Shown: positions 11,521 to 21,786 of the stretch, in pieces | How the letters are laid out: the number at the start of each line of letters is the position of its first letter | Numbering within the stretch: the stretch's first letter is position 1 | Assembly: GCA_032622095.1 (NCBI GenBank) | Contig: CP136068.1 | Location: forward strand, 113,845,546 to 113,909,545 | DNA from: Siphonodentalium dalli | Taxonomy: Eukaryota; Mollusca; Scaphopoda; Gadilida; Siphonodentaliidae | Direction: 5' to 3' | Length of the DNA stretch: 64,000 nt | Notes under the pieces: generated by a model | What the model was told of the DNA's origin: nothing | Databases searched by the model: none | The model's input: only the letters and a program-made list of their open reading frames with translations | Position numbers and translations under genes: made by a program

Positions 11521-12720
11521 CAGTGTTCGCGCTGGACCGAAAAAAACTTTAGCCAAAAGTTTAGCCAAATGAAAATTTTATTAGCCAAATGAAAAAATCT
11601 TTAGCCAAATGTTTTTTGGCCAAATTAAAAAAAACTATGGCCAAATTAAATCATCGTTTTCTGGTCGGTTCACAATTAATGACTAAAACGTCAAATCTAA
11701 CAGACACAGGTAAAATACACATTAATTTAACTAATTTTGATGAACTAGAAATATTTTTATATATATATATCATTTATTAAAAAAATATCAATCTCTATGT
11801 GAAAGAGTGATTGGGGGGGGGTGACCCGGGATTGTCCTTCTTAATGTCATTATGTTTTTGTTTTATATCAATATCTTTTAATTGATTAAATCATGAAATA
11901 TTAATTATCCTTGCGAAAATATCTAAGTGACATCTGGAAACTAATAAGTTAATATTGTTACGCCATTATCAAATTACAATCTGTCATAAAAGCATGCATA
12001 TTATTTGGTAACCGGACATTTCCCCACCGGACATTTCCCCACTTTCAAAAGCGGACATTTCCCCACCCGGACATTTACCCACCGGACATTTCCCCACCCC
12101 GCCGGTGGAATAACAAAGGGACATTTACCCACCCTGCTAATAAATTCACTGACATCAAAGAATGTTTGTACTGTTGTGAAGCATGGTCAGTGAGGCCATC
12201 TCAAGCGATGTCACCTCAGCCGATGTAATGTTTTGACAAACATGAAAGTATCGGTTTTGACAAATAGCCACAAAATATCTGTCGTGATTCACATTTGGCT
12301 GATTAAGCTATTGTCTTACACTTGGTGCTCATAAACCTTGACCGTCATAAATACAATGTCATCATAAACATGCATTGTGCAGGAGCCCTGTGAGTGACCA
12401 GACAGACAATGGGGGATTAGCGGATTAAATTTAAAATAAAGACTTTTGCTGTTTCGTGCAGAGTTAGTGGTTTCCCTTTGTACTGTCCGCGATCGGGTTT
12501 CCCTTTGTACAGTCGGCGATATATTCCCACTTACGATGTTTTTGGACTAGATCGTTCACATCACAGAATTGAAAACCCACTTTCCAAAAATTCATGCTTT
12601 CATTCTCCATTTGGGGTCAAAAAAAGTTTAGCCAAAAGTTTAGCCAAATGAAATTTTTATTAGCCAAATTCGAAAAAGATTAGCCATTGGCTAATTTGGC
12701 TACCGACAGCGCGAACACTG
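11521..12720. mobile_element. Non-autonomous hAT-type DNA transposon, 1200 bp
   Basis: The ends are CAGTGTTCGCGCTG and, inverted, CAGCGCGAACACTG. Exact 8-bp duplications of GTCATGTG flank both sides. Terminal CAG-G sequence with an 8-bp target duplication is characteristic of the hAT superfamily. Sub-terminal regions on both sides carry repeated TTAGCCAAA words (11551-11645 and 12620-12700). The interior holds no transposase-like frame, so the element depends on a transposase made elsewhere. The nearest open frames (11589-11780, 12005-12193) are simple-repeat translations. The insertion interrupts the satellite array, whose X block resumes directly at 12721, so it is younger than the array. 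Confidence 0.93.
12012..12137. repeat. CCGGACATTTCCCCA short tandem repeat inside hAT element
   Basis: Five or six copies of a 13-17 bp unit (GGACATTTCCCCACC and variants with ACCCACC) lie inside the transposon, with a further degenerate copy at 12117-12137. A second small duplication (GTTTCCCTTTGTAC) occurs near 12470 and 12497. Confidence 0.85.
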
Positions 12721-13010
12721 GTCATGTGCCAATAGCTCTTTTATAAAAACGTTCCACACGATTTGTGTGGACTCCATTAAATCATATATAACCATTTCAT
12801 GATTCCTGAACTAATCTCAAGAATTACATATAATGTATTCTTGAGATTAGTTCGGTAATCATGAAATGGTTTTATATAATAAGGAACATAATTAATGGTA
12901 CTTTCTGTGAAGCTGGGTAAAGCCTTATCCCACATATTATAAGTCTATTATATTGGATAAAGTTAACAACTAAAGTGGCATATATTTAAATCTTAATTTT
13001 AAAAAATTAC
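12721..13010. repeat. Satellite array, right part after hAT insertion
   Basis: The X block continues here with GCCAATAGCTCTTTTATAAA, the long form also seen at 8.1 kb (CCTTATCCCACATAT... TTGGATAAAGTTAAC). The array then fades near 13.0 kb. Confidence 0.8.
12784..12880. repeat. Inverted duplication within satellite block
   Basis: An arm of about 45 bp at 12784-12828 (containing CCATTTCATGATTCCTGAAC) is repeated inverted at 12834-12880 around a few-base loop. The other long X copy at 8.1 kb has the segment only once, so the second arm arose by local inverted duplication. Confidence 0.85.
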
Positions 13011-13670
13011 GAATAATTAGTATAATCTACAAAACTAGTTAAATGTCTACCATTTTAAATGGTGTGCCTCTCTGTAAATCTTGCTGCATGTACTTACATA
13101 TTAATTCATATTCCAGTTGCCACCCCCACCCAATATTGTTAATATACTCACCAGTACTGCAAACCCGATTAGTTCATGATTACTTTTTTTCTAATCCTTC
13201 AAATACATGGAAATTATAATTCTTCAAAATAAGCTGGCATTCGTGTCCATGTACCGAATACTTAATCACACTATAAATTCCTGGTTTATGAACGAAATCC
13301 ACTTTGAACAACGAGTATACCATCGACATAAAATGCATTTCCATAGGCAAAGTCCCGCATACAGCCCCAAACAATACGACAGTACCATGTGCACACTGGT
13401 AAAGCCAATGTATTCCTGCTGTCCACTCATAAGACAGAAAATCGTGCGAAGTATGCCATAACCAGGACAAACTCGTCGGCCTCATGCAGTATCAATGTCA
13501 CTACTTCACCCATATCATCTTTCAGTGAACGTATTAAACATACCCCAGATATCAACACACATGACCAAATTTGTACTCTAAACGACGGGGCTTCATGGTC
13601 AAATTATCATCACCTGCAAATATCGCGCCCTGTCAGATCGAACGGTCAAATCATCATCACCTGTAAATAT
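13011..13670. other. Unrecognised stretch with overlapping open frames
   Basis: Both strands carry open frames here (13180-13485 minus; 13207-13461 and 13389-13760 plus), with overlapping, mutually exclusive translations. None shows a domain, signal peptide or splice context that I recognise. The minus frame (VCGTLPMEMHFMSMVYSLFK...) is not repetitive and could be an eroded coding relic, but I cannot support that. Confidence 0.3.
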
Positions 13671-13940
13671 CTCACCCTATCAGATCGCCATGCACGGACG
13701 AGCAAAATTAAAGTCTTGCATTCGAATTCGCACAGATGTATCTTACAACAAATTGCTTGAATATGGTTGCACCCCTCCCCTAGTACTACCGAACAGTACA
13801 GTATGAATAATCAGATAGCCACGCACGGATAACTTCTAAATTCTGCACTCAAACTCGCCCAGATGTATATTTAAGACATTTACTAGAATGTCGTTGTTGG
13901 GCCCCTCCCCTGCTACTATCGCACATTACAATCTGAACAG
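13670..13940. repeat. Two diverged ~130-bp direct repeats
   Basis: 13676-13800 and 13808-13935 share the order TCAGATCGCCATGCACGGA / GCACAGATGTAT / CCCCTCCCCTAGTACTA, with substitutions throughout. This is an old tandem duplication. Confidence 0.65.
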
Positions 13941-14400
13941 TTTAACACGATTAAACCCCTATTATGAACCTTGTATTATTCTTATACTATACAGCTTTTG
14001 TAAATAAATACATCGATACGACGGTGACCTCTTGCATGGTGGGTACTTCCCTGCATGCACTATCTTGATGGTCCTGCACGGTAGTGCCCATCACGACCAG
14101 GTCGTTTTACATGCACCTAGTGAAGATGCGAAAGCTGCTTCCTACCCATTACTTGTATTTAATGCATGCCCCTGTTCATATGTGCAAGTAGACGACACAT
14201 TCAAACCTCATCACCGAACGACCTAAATGCTGTATCCATGCACATACCATGCATCTGTTGTGTATATTCTCTATTAAAATTCCCACCTTGTTGAAATTGT
14301 ACCTCATAATTATAATATTATATATTATTTGATTGTATTTTGATATGTATGTATTATTATATATTGTCATAGCATGCAGGTTTAGCTGGTTGGCTTTATT
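13941..14400. other. Unrecognised flank of LINE
   Basis: An open frame at 14032-14226 has no recognisable domain. The stretch ends with the TTGGCTTTATTGAAATTATATC region that probably belongs to the 5' part of the LINE beginning near 14.4 kb; I cannot fix that boundary. Confidence 0.3.
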
Positions 14401-14474
14401 GAAATTATATCAACATCAATTTATTGTAACATTATCGAAGGGCAAGAAAGGTAACTCTATCATCAGAACTAACC

Positions 14475-15375
14475 ATGACAACGGATAATTTTGCATTGGG
14501 CGATGTTCAGGGAAGTAACTCCTTAAATCTTAAAACTTTGTTAAATGGTCCTCCTGACGATGATAATGGGAACACATACTCGCCATATAATTTCTCAAAT
14601 CACCCATGTAACTATTTGTCACCTTCGCAGCTGAACGAAAATATAAATATTTCCAAATCCGAATTTTCAATTCTCGGTCTAAATTACAGAAGCTTGAACG
14701 CTAACTGGGATTCATTTAAAAATATGTTATCAGATATTACAAACTCTAACCACTCTATTGATATTCTGGCTTTGTCAGAAATATTCAAGATTCGAGAAGA
14801 GTATTATCTCCCTGGTTATCATCAATTTCAATTTAAGTCCCGACCCGATGGCGACGACGGACATGGTGGTGTTGGGATGTTCATAAAAGAAACTCTATCT
14901 TTTAAAATTCGTGAGGATCTGACCATATTTATTCATCATGTCATTGAAACGCTATTCATCGAAATAGACTCTGGATACTCCTCGTATGTAGTAGGGTCTA
15001 TATAGACCAAATACAGCCCCCTTGTCAGATCTAGATACTTTTATAACTAAAATAACAAGCGTCGTACAACATTTAAACGACACAGGGACGAAAGCATATC
15101 TCATAGGGGATTTCAATATTGACTTGCTTAACATCCATTCATATACAAAAACAAATAACTTCGCCGAAAACATGTTTGGAAATGGCATCTTACCTGTAAT
15201 CTTACCTGTAATAACACGTCCTACGCGAATAACTGACCACTCGGCGACATTAATTGATCATATTTTTAGCAACAACATCGTTTCCCGTGTCGACACTGGC
15301 ATCCTTCTTTCCGATGTGTCGGACCATTTCGCTACATTTTATGCCGAATATCGAGACAATAAATACAAAAAGTAG
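14475..15375 (+). pseudogene. LINE endonuclease (APE-type) segment
   Basis: The endonuclease would nick target DNA to prime reverse transcription. Its motifs can be read in order across one frameshift (about 14997, within SIYRPNTAP): LGLNYRSLNANWDSFKN, ILALSEI (motif with catalytic Glu), GGVGMFIKE, then YLIGDFNIDLL, ITDHSATLIDHIFSNN and VSDHFATFYAEY (Asp-His pair). The ATG at 14475 begins a ~65-residue Asn/Ser-rich leader before the domain. It is the likely ORF2 start, but an earlier start lost to mutation is possible. A stop at 15376 and further shifts follow. Confidence 0.87.
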
Positions 15376-16793
15376 ATTTTTCGACAGAAAAAAGAATAAT
15401 GAGTCAAAATAATACAGATAAATTAAAAATATACTTAAACAACAAGATTTCCAATGTGTCTTCGACAGCACATCGCCGAACCAAGCATATGATAACTTTT
15501 TATCTATTTATCTATGGGCGTTTAATGAAGCATTTCCATTGGTTCAATCTAATCCGCCGGAAAAAAATATAAAAAAAGAACCATGGATAACAAAAGGTCT
15601 CATTAACTCTTCTTTAGTAAAGAACAAATTATACATAAAAAAAAATAAAAATTCGTCTATTCTCAACGTTGATAAGTACAAAACATATTGTCGAATATAC
15701 AAGCAATTAATCAGAAAGAGTAAACAACTATATTACAACAATGTTCTACAGGAAAATAAATTTGACATGCGACGTACATGGGTCATCTTGAAAAACTCTC
15801 TAAAACTGTCAAATAACACTCCTAAAATGCCATATAATATATCACATGAAAACACAGTAATTTCGGAACCAGGTAAAATATCACAGGCATTTAATGAATA
15901 TTTCGCGAAAATTGGTCAGAAGACTAGTGACGACGTCCCCTGTAACCCAGATAAACATTTTGCAGACTACTTAACACATTCCAATACTGGTAATTTCTTC
16001 TTGTTTCCCACTGACGCCAACGAAATCCTGAAAATCTCTGATAAAGTCATCGGGAAGGGAACCGCTGACATCGATCATCTCACATCGAAACTACTGAAAC
16101 AGACCATCCCCGAAACTTCTAGAGCACTGTCGCACATATTCAACCTATCATTCAAATTAGGAATCTTCCCCGATAGGCTGAACATATCCAAAGTAATTCC
16201 ACTCCATAAAAACGAGTCTCCTAGTAAAATAACAAATTATAGGCCCATTAGCATTTTACCCGTATTTTCGAAATTATTAGAGAAAGTTATGCAGCGTAGG
16301 CTATTTTCATTCCTTCAAAAACACAATATTCTACATAAACACCAATATGGATTTCGCAAGAACCACTCTACGATACACCCCTTAATGCATCTTCTAGATC
16401 ATGTAGCAGAAAACAACGATAAACCAACTAAGGACTCTACATTAGCTATGTTTATAGACTTGTCGAAAGCGTTTGATACAATCAGTCATGAAATTTTATT
16501 GGGAAAGCTAGAACATTACGGAATTCGAGGAGTTTCTAAAGACTGGTTTAGAAGTTATCTAACGGGTAGAAAACAATATGTTGACTGTCAAGGACATACT
16601 TCCGCATTAAAAAGGATAACGTGTGGCATGCCCAGGGGTCAGTTCTCGGTCCGACAATTTTTCTCCTCTATGTAAACGATATGCCCCAATGTACAAACAT
16701 GAATATGCTGTCATTTGCTGATGATACCACCCTATATGCATCTGGCTACGATAAAAACATTTTTAAAAAGCATCGATTACCGAATTAAAACAC
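15376..16793 (+). pseudogene. LINE reverse transcriptase segment
   Basis: After a linker in a shifted frame (FFDRKKNNES...FDSTSPNQAYDNFLS), a 378-residue open frame (15539-16675) carries the RT core. This includes GTADIDHLTSKLLKQ, NYRPISILPVFSKLLEK, QYGFRKNHST, and AMFIDLSKAFDTISHEILL with its catalytic Asp. A frameshift near 16630 breaks the G-PQG block. The next frame supplies GSVLGPTIFLLYVNDMP and the catalytic SFADDTTLYAS (about 16708-16740), then hits a stop near 16793. All RT motifs are recognisable, but they are split between frames, so this copy is not active. Confidence 0.9.
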
Positions 16794-17589
16794 ATATTTG
16801 AATGGTGTTGTTGTAACAAACTGTCAATCAATACAGCTAAAAGTAAATTCATGTTAATCCACCCTAAAGGCAATGAAGAAAAGTGGAGAAACTTTACACT
16901 TAAAATGAATGGCATATAATTAGTTAGGGTAGGGAATCAAATGCAAGTACAGTCCATCAAATTCCTAGGTATTATCATGGATGAAAACTTAACGTTGAAA
17001 ACCCACATATCGATGATACAAAGGAACCTGAACCACACCCTCTACTGCTTGAACAAAGTTAAAAACATTTTACCAAAAGAAACACGAAAAATTCTATACC
17101 ACTCTTTAGTCCATAGCCATCTTCTTTACTGTATCCCAGTATGGGGGCACTCATGTCATGCTAGTGTGCTATCAACCTTACAAAAAAGGGCAATTCGTGT
17201 TCTATGCAAATTTAAATATAATAGCCACACAGAACCGCTTTTCAAACAAGATAATATTATAATGTTCAAAGATCTCTACACCATGCACGTGGCGCTCTTT
17301 ATGTACAACTGGTCTAAAAGAAATCTCCCAAAATCATTTGAAAAAATGTTCACTTACTCCCTCGGTGTAAATACAAGACAGGCGAATAAACTAAGAAGCA
17401 AAACACCGAGAACATGTTTTTCAGAAAATCTACCAACACATATTTTTCCCAATGTGTGGAATTCGATTAACTCCAAAACCAAAAAATTGTAAGTTTAATT
17501 ATGTATTCAAAAAATTATTATCTACTGAACTAATAGGTAAATATTCGGCTACATATAACATCAATTCATGCTACATTTGCGATAGATAA
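16794..17589 (+). pseudogene. LINE ORF2 C-terminal region
   Basis: The open part at 16941-17492 reads SIKFLGIIMDENLTLKTHIS...LLYCIPVWGHSCHASVLSTLQKRAIR...NSHTEPLF...ANKLRSKTPRTCFSENLPTHIFPNVWNSIN. This is the RT thumb and connecting region typical of the group. After a shift near 17490 it continues FNYVFKKLLSTELIGKY to CYICDR and stop. It aligns residue by residue with the element at 30.1 kb (LKFLGINIDENLTFKKHIS... IWNSVN). Confidence 0.85.
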
Positions 17590-18107
17590 TCGTCATATCA
17601 CTTGCCTCAAGCAACTTACAAGTTAGAGTTATCACCTGAACATCCGCCCTTCCAGACAGCCCTGTGACATACACGGCGGCGTCCGTGAATTTTTAAATAG
17701 AAATGTTATATATGATAAGGCAAATTATGTACGGCATTATGCTGTCATAAATATCTAACATATTGCCTGGTTTCCGCCGTCCACTCTGTTTAATTCAAAA
17801 ACTACATTAAATAGGGCCGTCGCGACCTCACAATGTTATTCCGATTTAGTTTGTCTAACTTGTCCATCAAACGCAATAGTATATAAGATATATACTCTTA
17901 AGTTCACAATTTATACCATTTTCAACTAAAATTATCACTATAGTTAAATTATTTAACATTAACACCAACCAGCAAACCTGAAGCTACATATGCCATCATA
18001 TTTTCTTATTGTATTATTGATTGAGAGGCAGCAGGAAGACGGCCAGTAGGTCATGCTGCTCCTGTGCAGTACCATTAATTCATATATCATTGCTTTGTTA
18101 TCTATTC

Positions 18108-18523
18108 TTATATATTGTACAAATAAACATCTACATCTAAATATACAATGTGTTTGCGCTGTGGGAGGACTATGGTGTTGTGTCCGTTGTTACTTCGCAT
18201 GTCCTCTCCTGGGCTGTTCCACTCCTCGATAGCGCGAACAAAGAACGAGTTTCTGAATTGTGCCGTTTTTGCTCGTATCCTGTCGATGGAGTTGAGTTGA
18301 TACACTCGTCCTTTTCGACAAGGTTTGATGTTACAAAGCCTGGGTACTTTTTCGCCTTTATTTTCCTTCCTTTCTTTTTTCGACGGAGGAATCCAAGGGT
18401 GCTGCCTGCTTTTCTTACTATCTTGGATATGTGGGATGACCAAGTGAGGGTGTTGGTGATGGCTAGCCCTAGATATTGTGTTTCTTCGACTGTTTGGAGT
18501 ATTTGGTTATCCAGTTGGTACAT
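18108..18523 (-). pseudogene. LINE ORF2 C-terminal region, internally deleted
   Basis: It begins MYQLDNQILQTVEETQYLGLAITNTLTWSSHISKI, the usual post-RT region, but jumps quickly from LGFLRRKKKGRK to NSFFVRAIEEWNSP near the end. The sister LINE at 17 kb has over 100 residues between these points, so a deletion is likely. Two frames overlap in this interval (18170-18523 and 18108-18443), consistent with a frameshift. Confidence 0.75.
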
Positions 18524-18562
18524 GTGCGTCGACGTGGGTTTTATTGACAGGATGTTACATTT

Positions 18563-19430
18563 CTACGCATTGAACCGCATGCCCCAAACATCTGCCCATT
18601 TTACCAATGACTTCAGGTCTTCTTGAAGAGCAATATGGGCTTGTTGGTTCTTTATTTGGCGGTAACAGAGACAATCATCGGCGAAGAGTTTGACTTGAGA
18701 TGTGACTGCTTGTGGTAAGTCGTTTATGTGACACAGGAAGAGGAGAGGGCCGAGTACCTTACCCTGAGGTACGCCGGACTCCACTGCTACATGTTTCGAG
18801 AATTCCCCTTCCACTACTACTCTCATCTGTCGTTTTGTTAAGAAGGTGCCTATCCACTTGAGAGTTTGATTTGTAACACCATAGCTGTTAAGTTTGTGTA
18901 GTAGGCTTTGGTGAGGTACTGTGTCGAATGCCTTTGAAAAATACAATACTGCTATGTCTGTCTGGATATCGTTATCGTAATTCTCCATCAGTTCGTGTGT
19001 TACATTGATCAGCTGTGTCACACAGGAGTGTCCAGAGCGGAATCCATGGTTTCTGTCGGTAAGGATGTCGTATTTCTCAAAGTGATCTCTGATGTGACGG
19101 CATAGTATGTGCTCAAGGAATTTGCAGGCCACCGATGTTAGTGATACGGGCCTGTAGTGTTCTGGCAGGTGGGTGGACGTCGCCCTTTTTGAATATTGGT
19201 GTGATGTTAGCCTCGAGCCAGTCAGTTGGTAATTTACCTGTGTCAAGCGATCGTTGGAATATCGCTGTGAGTGATGTTGCTGCTTGCTCGGCACAGATCT
19301 TCAAGATCTTGTTTGGGATTCCATCTGGGCCAGGTGCTTTTGATGTTTTTATGTCTGATAGTAGTTTTACTACCCCTGGCTTGTCGATTTTCACATTCTC
19401 TATATCCAGTGCCTTTTTTTGGTAGGTCTG
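18563..19430 (-). pseudogene. LINE reverse transcriptase
   Basis: RT motifs read in order: SDIKTSKAPGPDGIPNKILK, LPTDWLEANITPIFKKGD, then after a frameshift near 19170 EHYRPVSLTSVACKFLEHIL, HGFRSGHSCVTQL, AVLYFSKAFDTVPHQSLL (the usual D before FSKAFD is Y here, a possible loss of a catalytic Asp), SGVPQGKVLGPLLFL and LFADDCLCY (catalytic Asp pair, about 18665-18693). This is a Jockey/CR1-group RT of normal length. The substitution and the frameshift mark it as inactive. Confidence 0.9.
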
Positions 19431-19449
19431 GTAGTTCGTGACCTAGGTC

Positions 19450-20720
19450 TTATGTGAAGACTGACCGGAACTGGTTGATGAGTAATTCAGACTTGTCTAT
19501 GCTGTTGGTGGTTAGTGTTGTTCCTTCCTTGAGTTGAGGTATGCCGATGTTGTCTTGTTTTTTTTTTGCTTTCATGAAGCGCCAGAAGGGTTTTGTTGTC
19601 TTCTTTTCTTTTCCTTCTTCAATGATTTTGTTGATATAGTCACTGTCCGCTCGTCTGAGTTCTCTTCTACATAATCTGTGTTGGTGTCTGTATTTATCAC
19701 ATGTCTCTGTTTTCTTAGCTGTCTTGTAAAGTTTCTCATTTTTCCTAATTTGATGTAACAGTTTTTTATTCATCCATGGTAGTTTTCCTCTCTTTCTTTT
19801 TGCCAATGTTAGGACCCTGTTTTTCACTATTTCTGAGACTCCTCCTTTAAATTTTTCCCACATGGTGTTTATGTCTGTATCTGGTGGTAATGTCGTAATC
19901 TCTTCGCCCAGTTTGTTCATGTCTGCTGGGACTTCTGTCCAGTTTGCTTTATTGAAAAGGTAGACTTCCTTCGCTCCTTTTGATTGGTACTTTGGCGATG
20001 GTATGCAGTCTGTAACAATAATGGCATGGTCAGATATACCTGGAACATTGTTTGATGTCTTTATTAGTGATGGATTATTGGTTAGTATTATGTCCAATAA
20101 ATTATCTTCTCTTGTTGGTTCCTCATGCATCTGTGTCATTCCATTTCCAATGCAAACATCCAATAGCGCCTGTTGGATTTCTTTATCAGGTGCTCCTTTC
20201 CCGTATTGTCAGTTTCTCCAAATTGATGTCCGGGCAACTAAAGTCGCCCCCTATTACGTACGTATTGGTTTTATCTGCAGTGTGTACTTCTTCATTGATT
20301 CTTTTAGTTGTTTAACTGTTTCCATGTTCCTTTTTGGTATGTAGAAACTGGCGACATACAGATCTCTCCCCTTTTGGATGGTTATTTTTGCCCATTCAAT
20401 CTCTCAATTTGTGACATATTCTGGTTTCTCCACTGCTATGATGTCTTCGTTGTATGCAATGAAGACTCCGCCCCTACTCCAGTTCTGTCGTTTCGAAAGG
20501 CACAGTACTGTTCTGGGAAAACCTCAGCTGATTTTATTGCCTGTGGTGTTGGTGGGTTTCCTGGGGTTATGCCTTTTAGCCAAGAGTCAGTGCCTAGAAT
20601 GATGTCATGCTTTATATATTGTACTGCAACTGTGAGTTCGGCTTTGTTGCTTGGTAGGCTTCTACAGTTTACAGTCAATATTCGGAGGTTTTCTTTTGGT
20701 GTTGTGTGGAATACCTTGCT
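19450..20720 (-). pseudogene. LINE endonuclease plus linker
   Basis: The APE-type endonuclease is spread over several frames: LRILTVNCRSLPSNKAELT and IILGTDSWLKG (20678-20436), GDFSCPDINLEKL (about 20250-20220), TREDNLLDIILTNNP, then GISDHAIIVTDC (about 20050-20010). After it comes a basic linker (KRKRGKLPWMNKKLLHQI...CRRELRRADSDYINKIIEE...FWRFMKAKKKQ) leading into the RT. The open frame 20163-19450 is the longest intact piece (237 residues). Confidence 0.87.
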
Positions 20721-20911
20721 CTGTAAACTTAGTCTAGATGAGCTTTTTCTGGTGTTATTTTGGTCACTGTGTGGTAATGGACTACTAGTTTCTGTCGGAT
20801 TGAAAGCAGAGATAGGCTGTGAATTGTAGAGTCTAGCATACTGAGGGGTTGATAGTAGTTGGATGTATGTATCTCATAGTTGTTGAAAGTGAAGCTACTG
20901 ATGTTTATACT

Positions 20912-21072
20912 GTCGCACTTGAAACACTTCCAGGGTAAGCTGGGTCTTTCCTCATGTGCTTTGAATTCCACCGTGTCCATCTCGATGCATGTTTTATGAT
21001 GCCAGTCTTGACAGTCGCCACAGCAGACCCTTTATCTGTCCATGACACTTCATCTTCACACACATGGGTATA
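20912..21072 (-). pseudogene. PHD finger of LINE
   Basis: Reading across a one-base frameshift near 21015, the minus strand gives YPCVCEDEVSWTDKG, then CCGDCQDWHHKTCIEMD, then PWKCFKCDS. The spacing C-x-C...C-x2-C...H-x2-C...W-x-C-x2-C is that of a PHD zinc finger, a module reported in CR1-like LINEs. It directly follows the 2A-like peptide and the Lys-rich stretch KKKAKTSARVKK. Confidence 0.75.
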
Positions 21073-21112
21073 TTGATTTTTTCACCCTCGCAGATGTTTT
21101 TGCTTTCTTCTT

Positions 21113-21160
21113 TGATCCAGGATTTTCTTCAATGTCTCCGGCTTTTAGGAGTAGTATTTC
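21113..21160 (-). other. 2A-like peptide coding site, last residue changed
   Basis: The peptide LEILLLKAGDIEENPGS occupies residues 81-97 of the frame 21403-21056. 2A peptides end D-x-E-x-N-P-G-P and cause the ribosome to skip a peptide bond between the final Gly and Pro. Here the site is complete except that the residue after NPG is Ser. A single-base difference from a Pro codon (TCA against CCA) would explain this. It lies between ORF1-type sequence and the PHD/endonuclease part, where skipping would separate two proteins. Confidence 0.8.
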
Positions 21161-21204
21161 CAGATAGTGATTTGTGGCACGAAGACATATCTCCATGGGT
21201 CTAG

Positions 21205-21545
21205 CGTGGTACGGCCCATACCACCCAAACACTTCGGACTGTGGATGGCTACTCTCTCGTTGTTTTAACTTTTGCTGTGGATTTGTCCTGGGTTTATCAT
21301 GGAACAGCCCATACCACCCCGTGTCTCTTAGCTTTCCGGGTTTAGCATGGTTCAGCCCATGCCACCCCTCGCTTTTTAGCTTCTCAATCTTTACTGGTGA
21401 CAATGCTCCAAGTATGGGTATAGAGTGGTACAGCCCATGTCACCCCTGTCTATCCAATCGACATATGAATGTCCTCACTTGGTCCATCCCATAATTCTCA
21501 TGTGTATTGGGTTTCGCGCGGTACAGCCCACACCACCCCACCTTC
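21205..21545 (-). repeat. Five GW-x-GL-x-H-x-KP peptide repeats in LINE
   Basis: Five copies of a short coding repeat, DNA core GGGGTGGCATGGGCTG, lie at about 21539-21521, 21446-21431, 21369-21351, 21320-21305 and 21226-21208. They encode GWCGLYRAKP, HGLYHSIP, GWHGLNHAKP, GWYGLFHDKP and GWYGPYHARP. Spacing varies between 49 and 95 bp, so this is not a simple tandem repeat. The region precedes the 2A-like site. One copy lies beyond an in-frame break near 21450. Confidence 0.75.
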
Positions 21546-21786
21546 CTATTCGTGATGTTTACCAACAGTCTCTAAGAGTCTCTGATCTTTCTCAGCCAGA
21601 CTCTTTCGAGTTGTTCTTATGGGTGGATACCGTCAGCGTACAGGTGGTAGTTGTACTTCTTATACACAGTTGGTGTTCTGTGTCTACTTCTTTTTTGACA
21701 TTTACTTGTTAAGAGGTCGGAACTGAATTCTGGTGAATTTATGTGGTATCGATGGTTCAGTTCTTTCACTTGTATGTTTAGTTGTC

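Larger units (their letters stand above)
14400..17990 (+). mobile_element. Degraded non-LTR retrotransposon, plus strand
   Basis: This is a near full-length ORF2 region of a Jockey/CR1-group LINE: apurinic-type endonuclease, then reverse transcriptase, then a C-terminal region. It is broken by frameshifts near 14997, 15376-15540, 16630, 16790 and 17490. No separate ORF1 is visible upstream. The coding part ends with CYICDR and a TAA at 17589, which parallels the CPDCTHK end of the minus-strand LINE at 30.1 kb, so the two belong to one clade. The 3' UTR runs toward ~18.0 kb, where it meets the 3' end of another LINE in the opposite orientation. Boundaries are approximate. Confidence 0.88.

Noticed and set aside
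13180-13485. Minus-strand 101-residue frame as a host exon
   Set aside because: It is non-repetitive, but I see no domain, splice-site pair or continuation. An overlapping plus-strand frame is equally open.
18150-20830. Plus-strand frames opposite the minus-strand LINE (for example 18150-18626, 20003-20344, 20308-20829)
   Set aside because: They lie antisense to clear RT and endonuclease motifs and have no domain.
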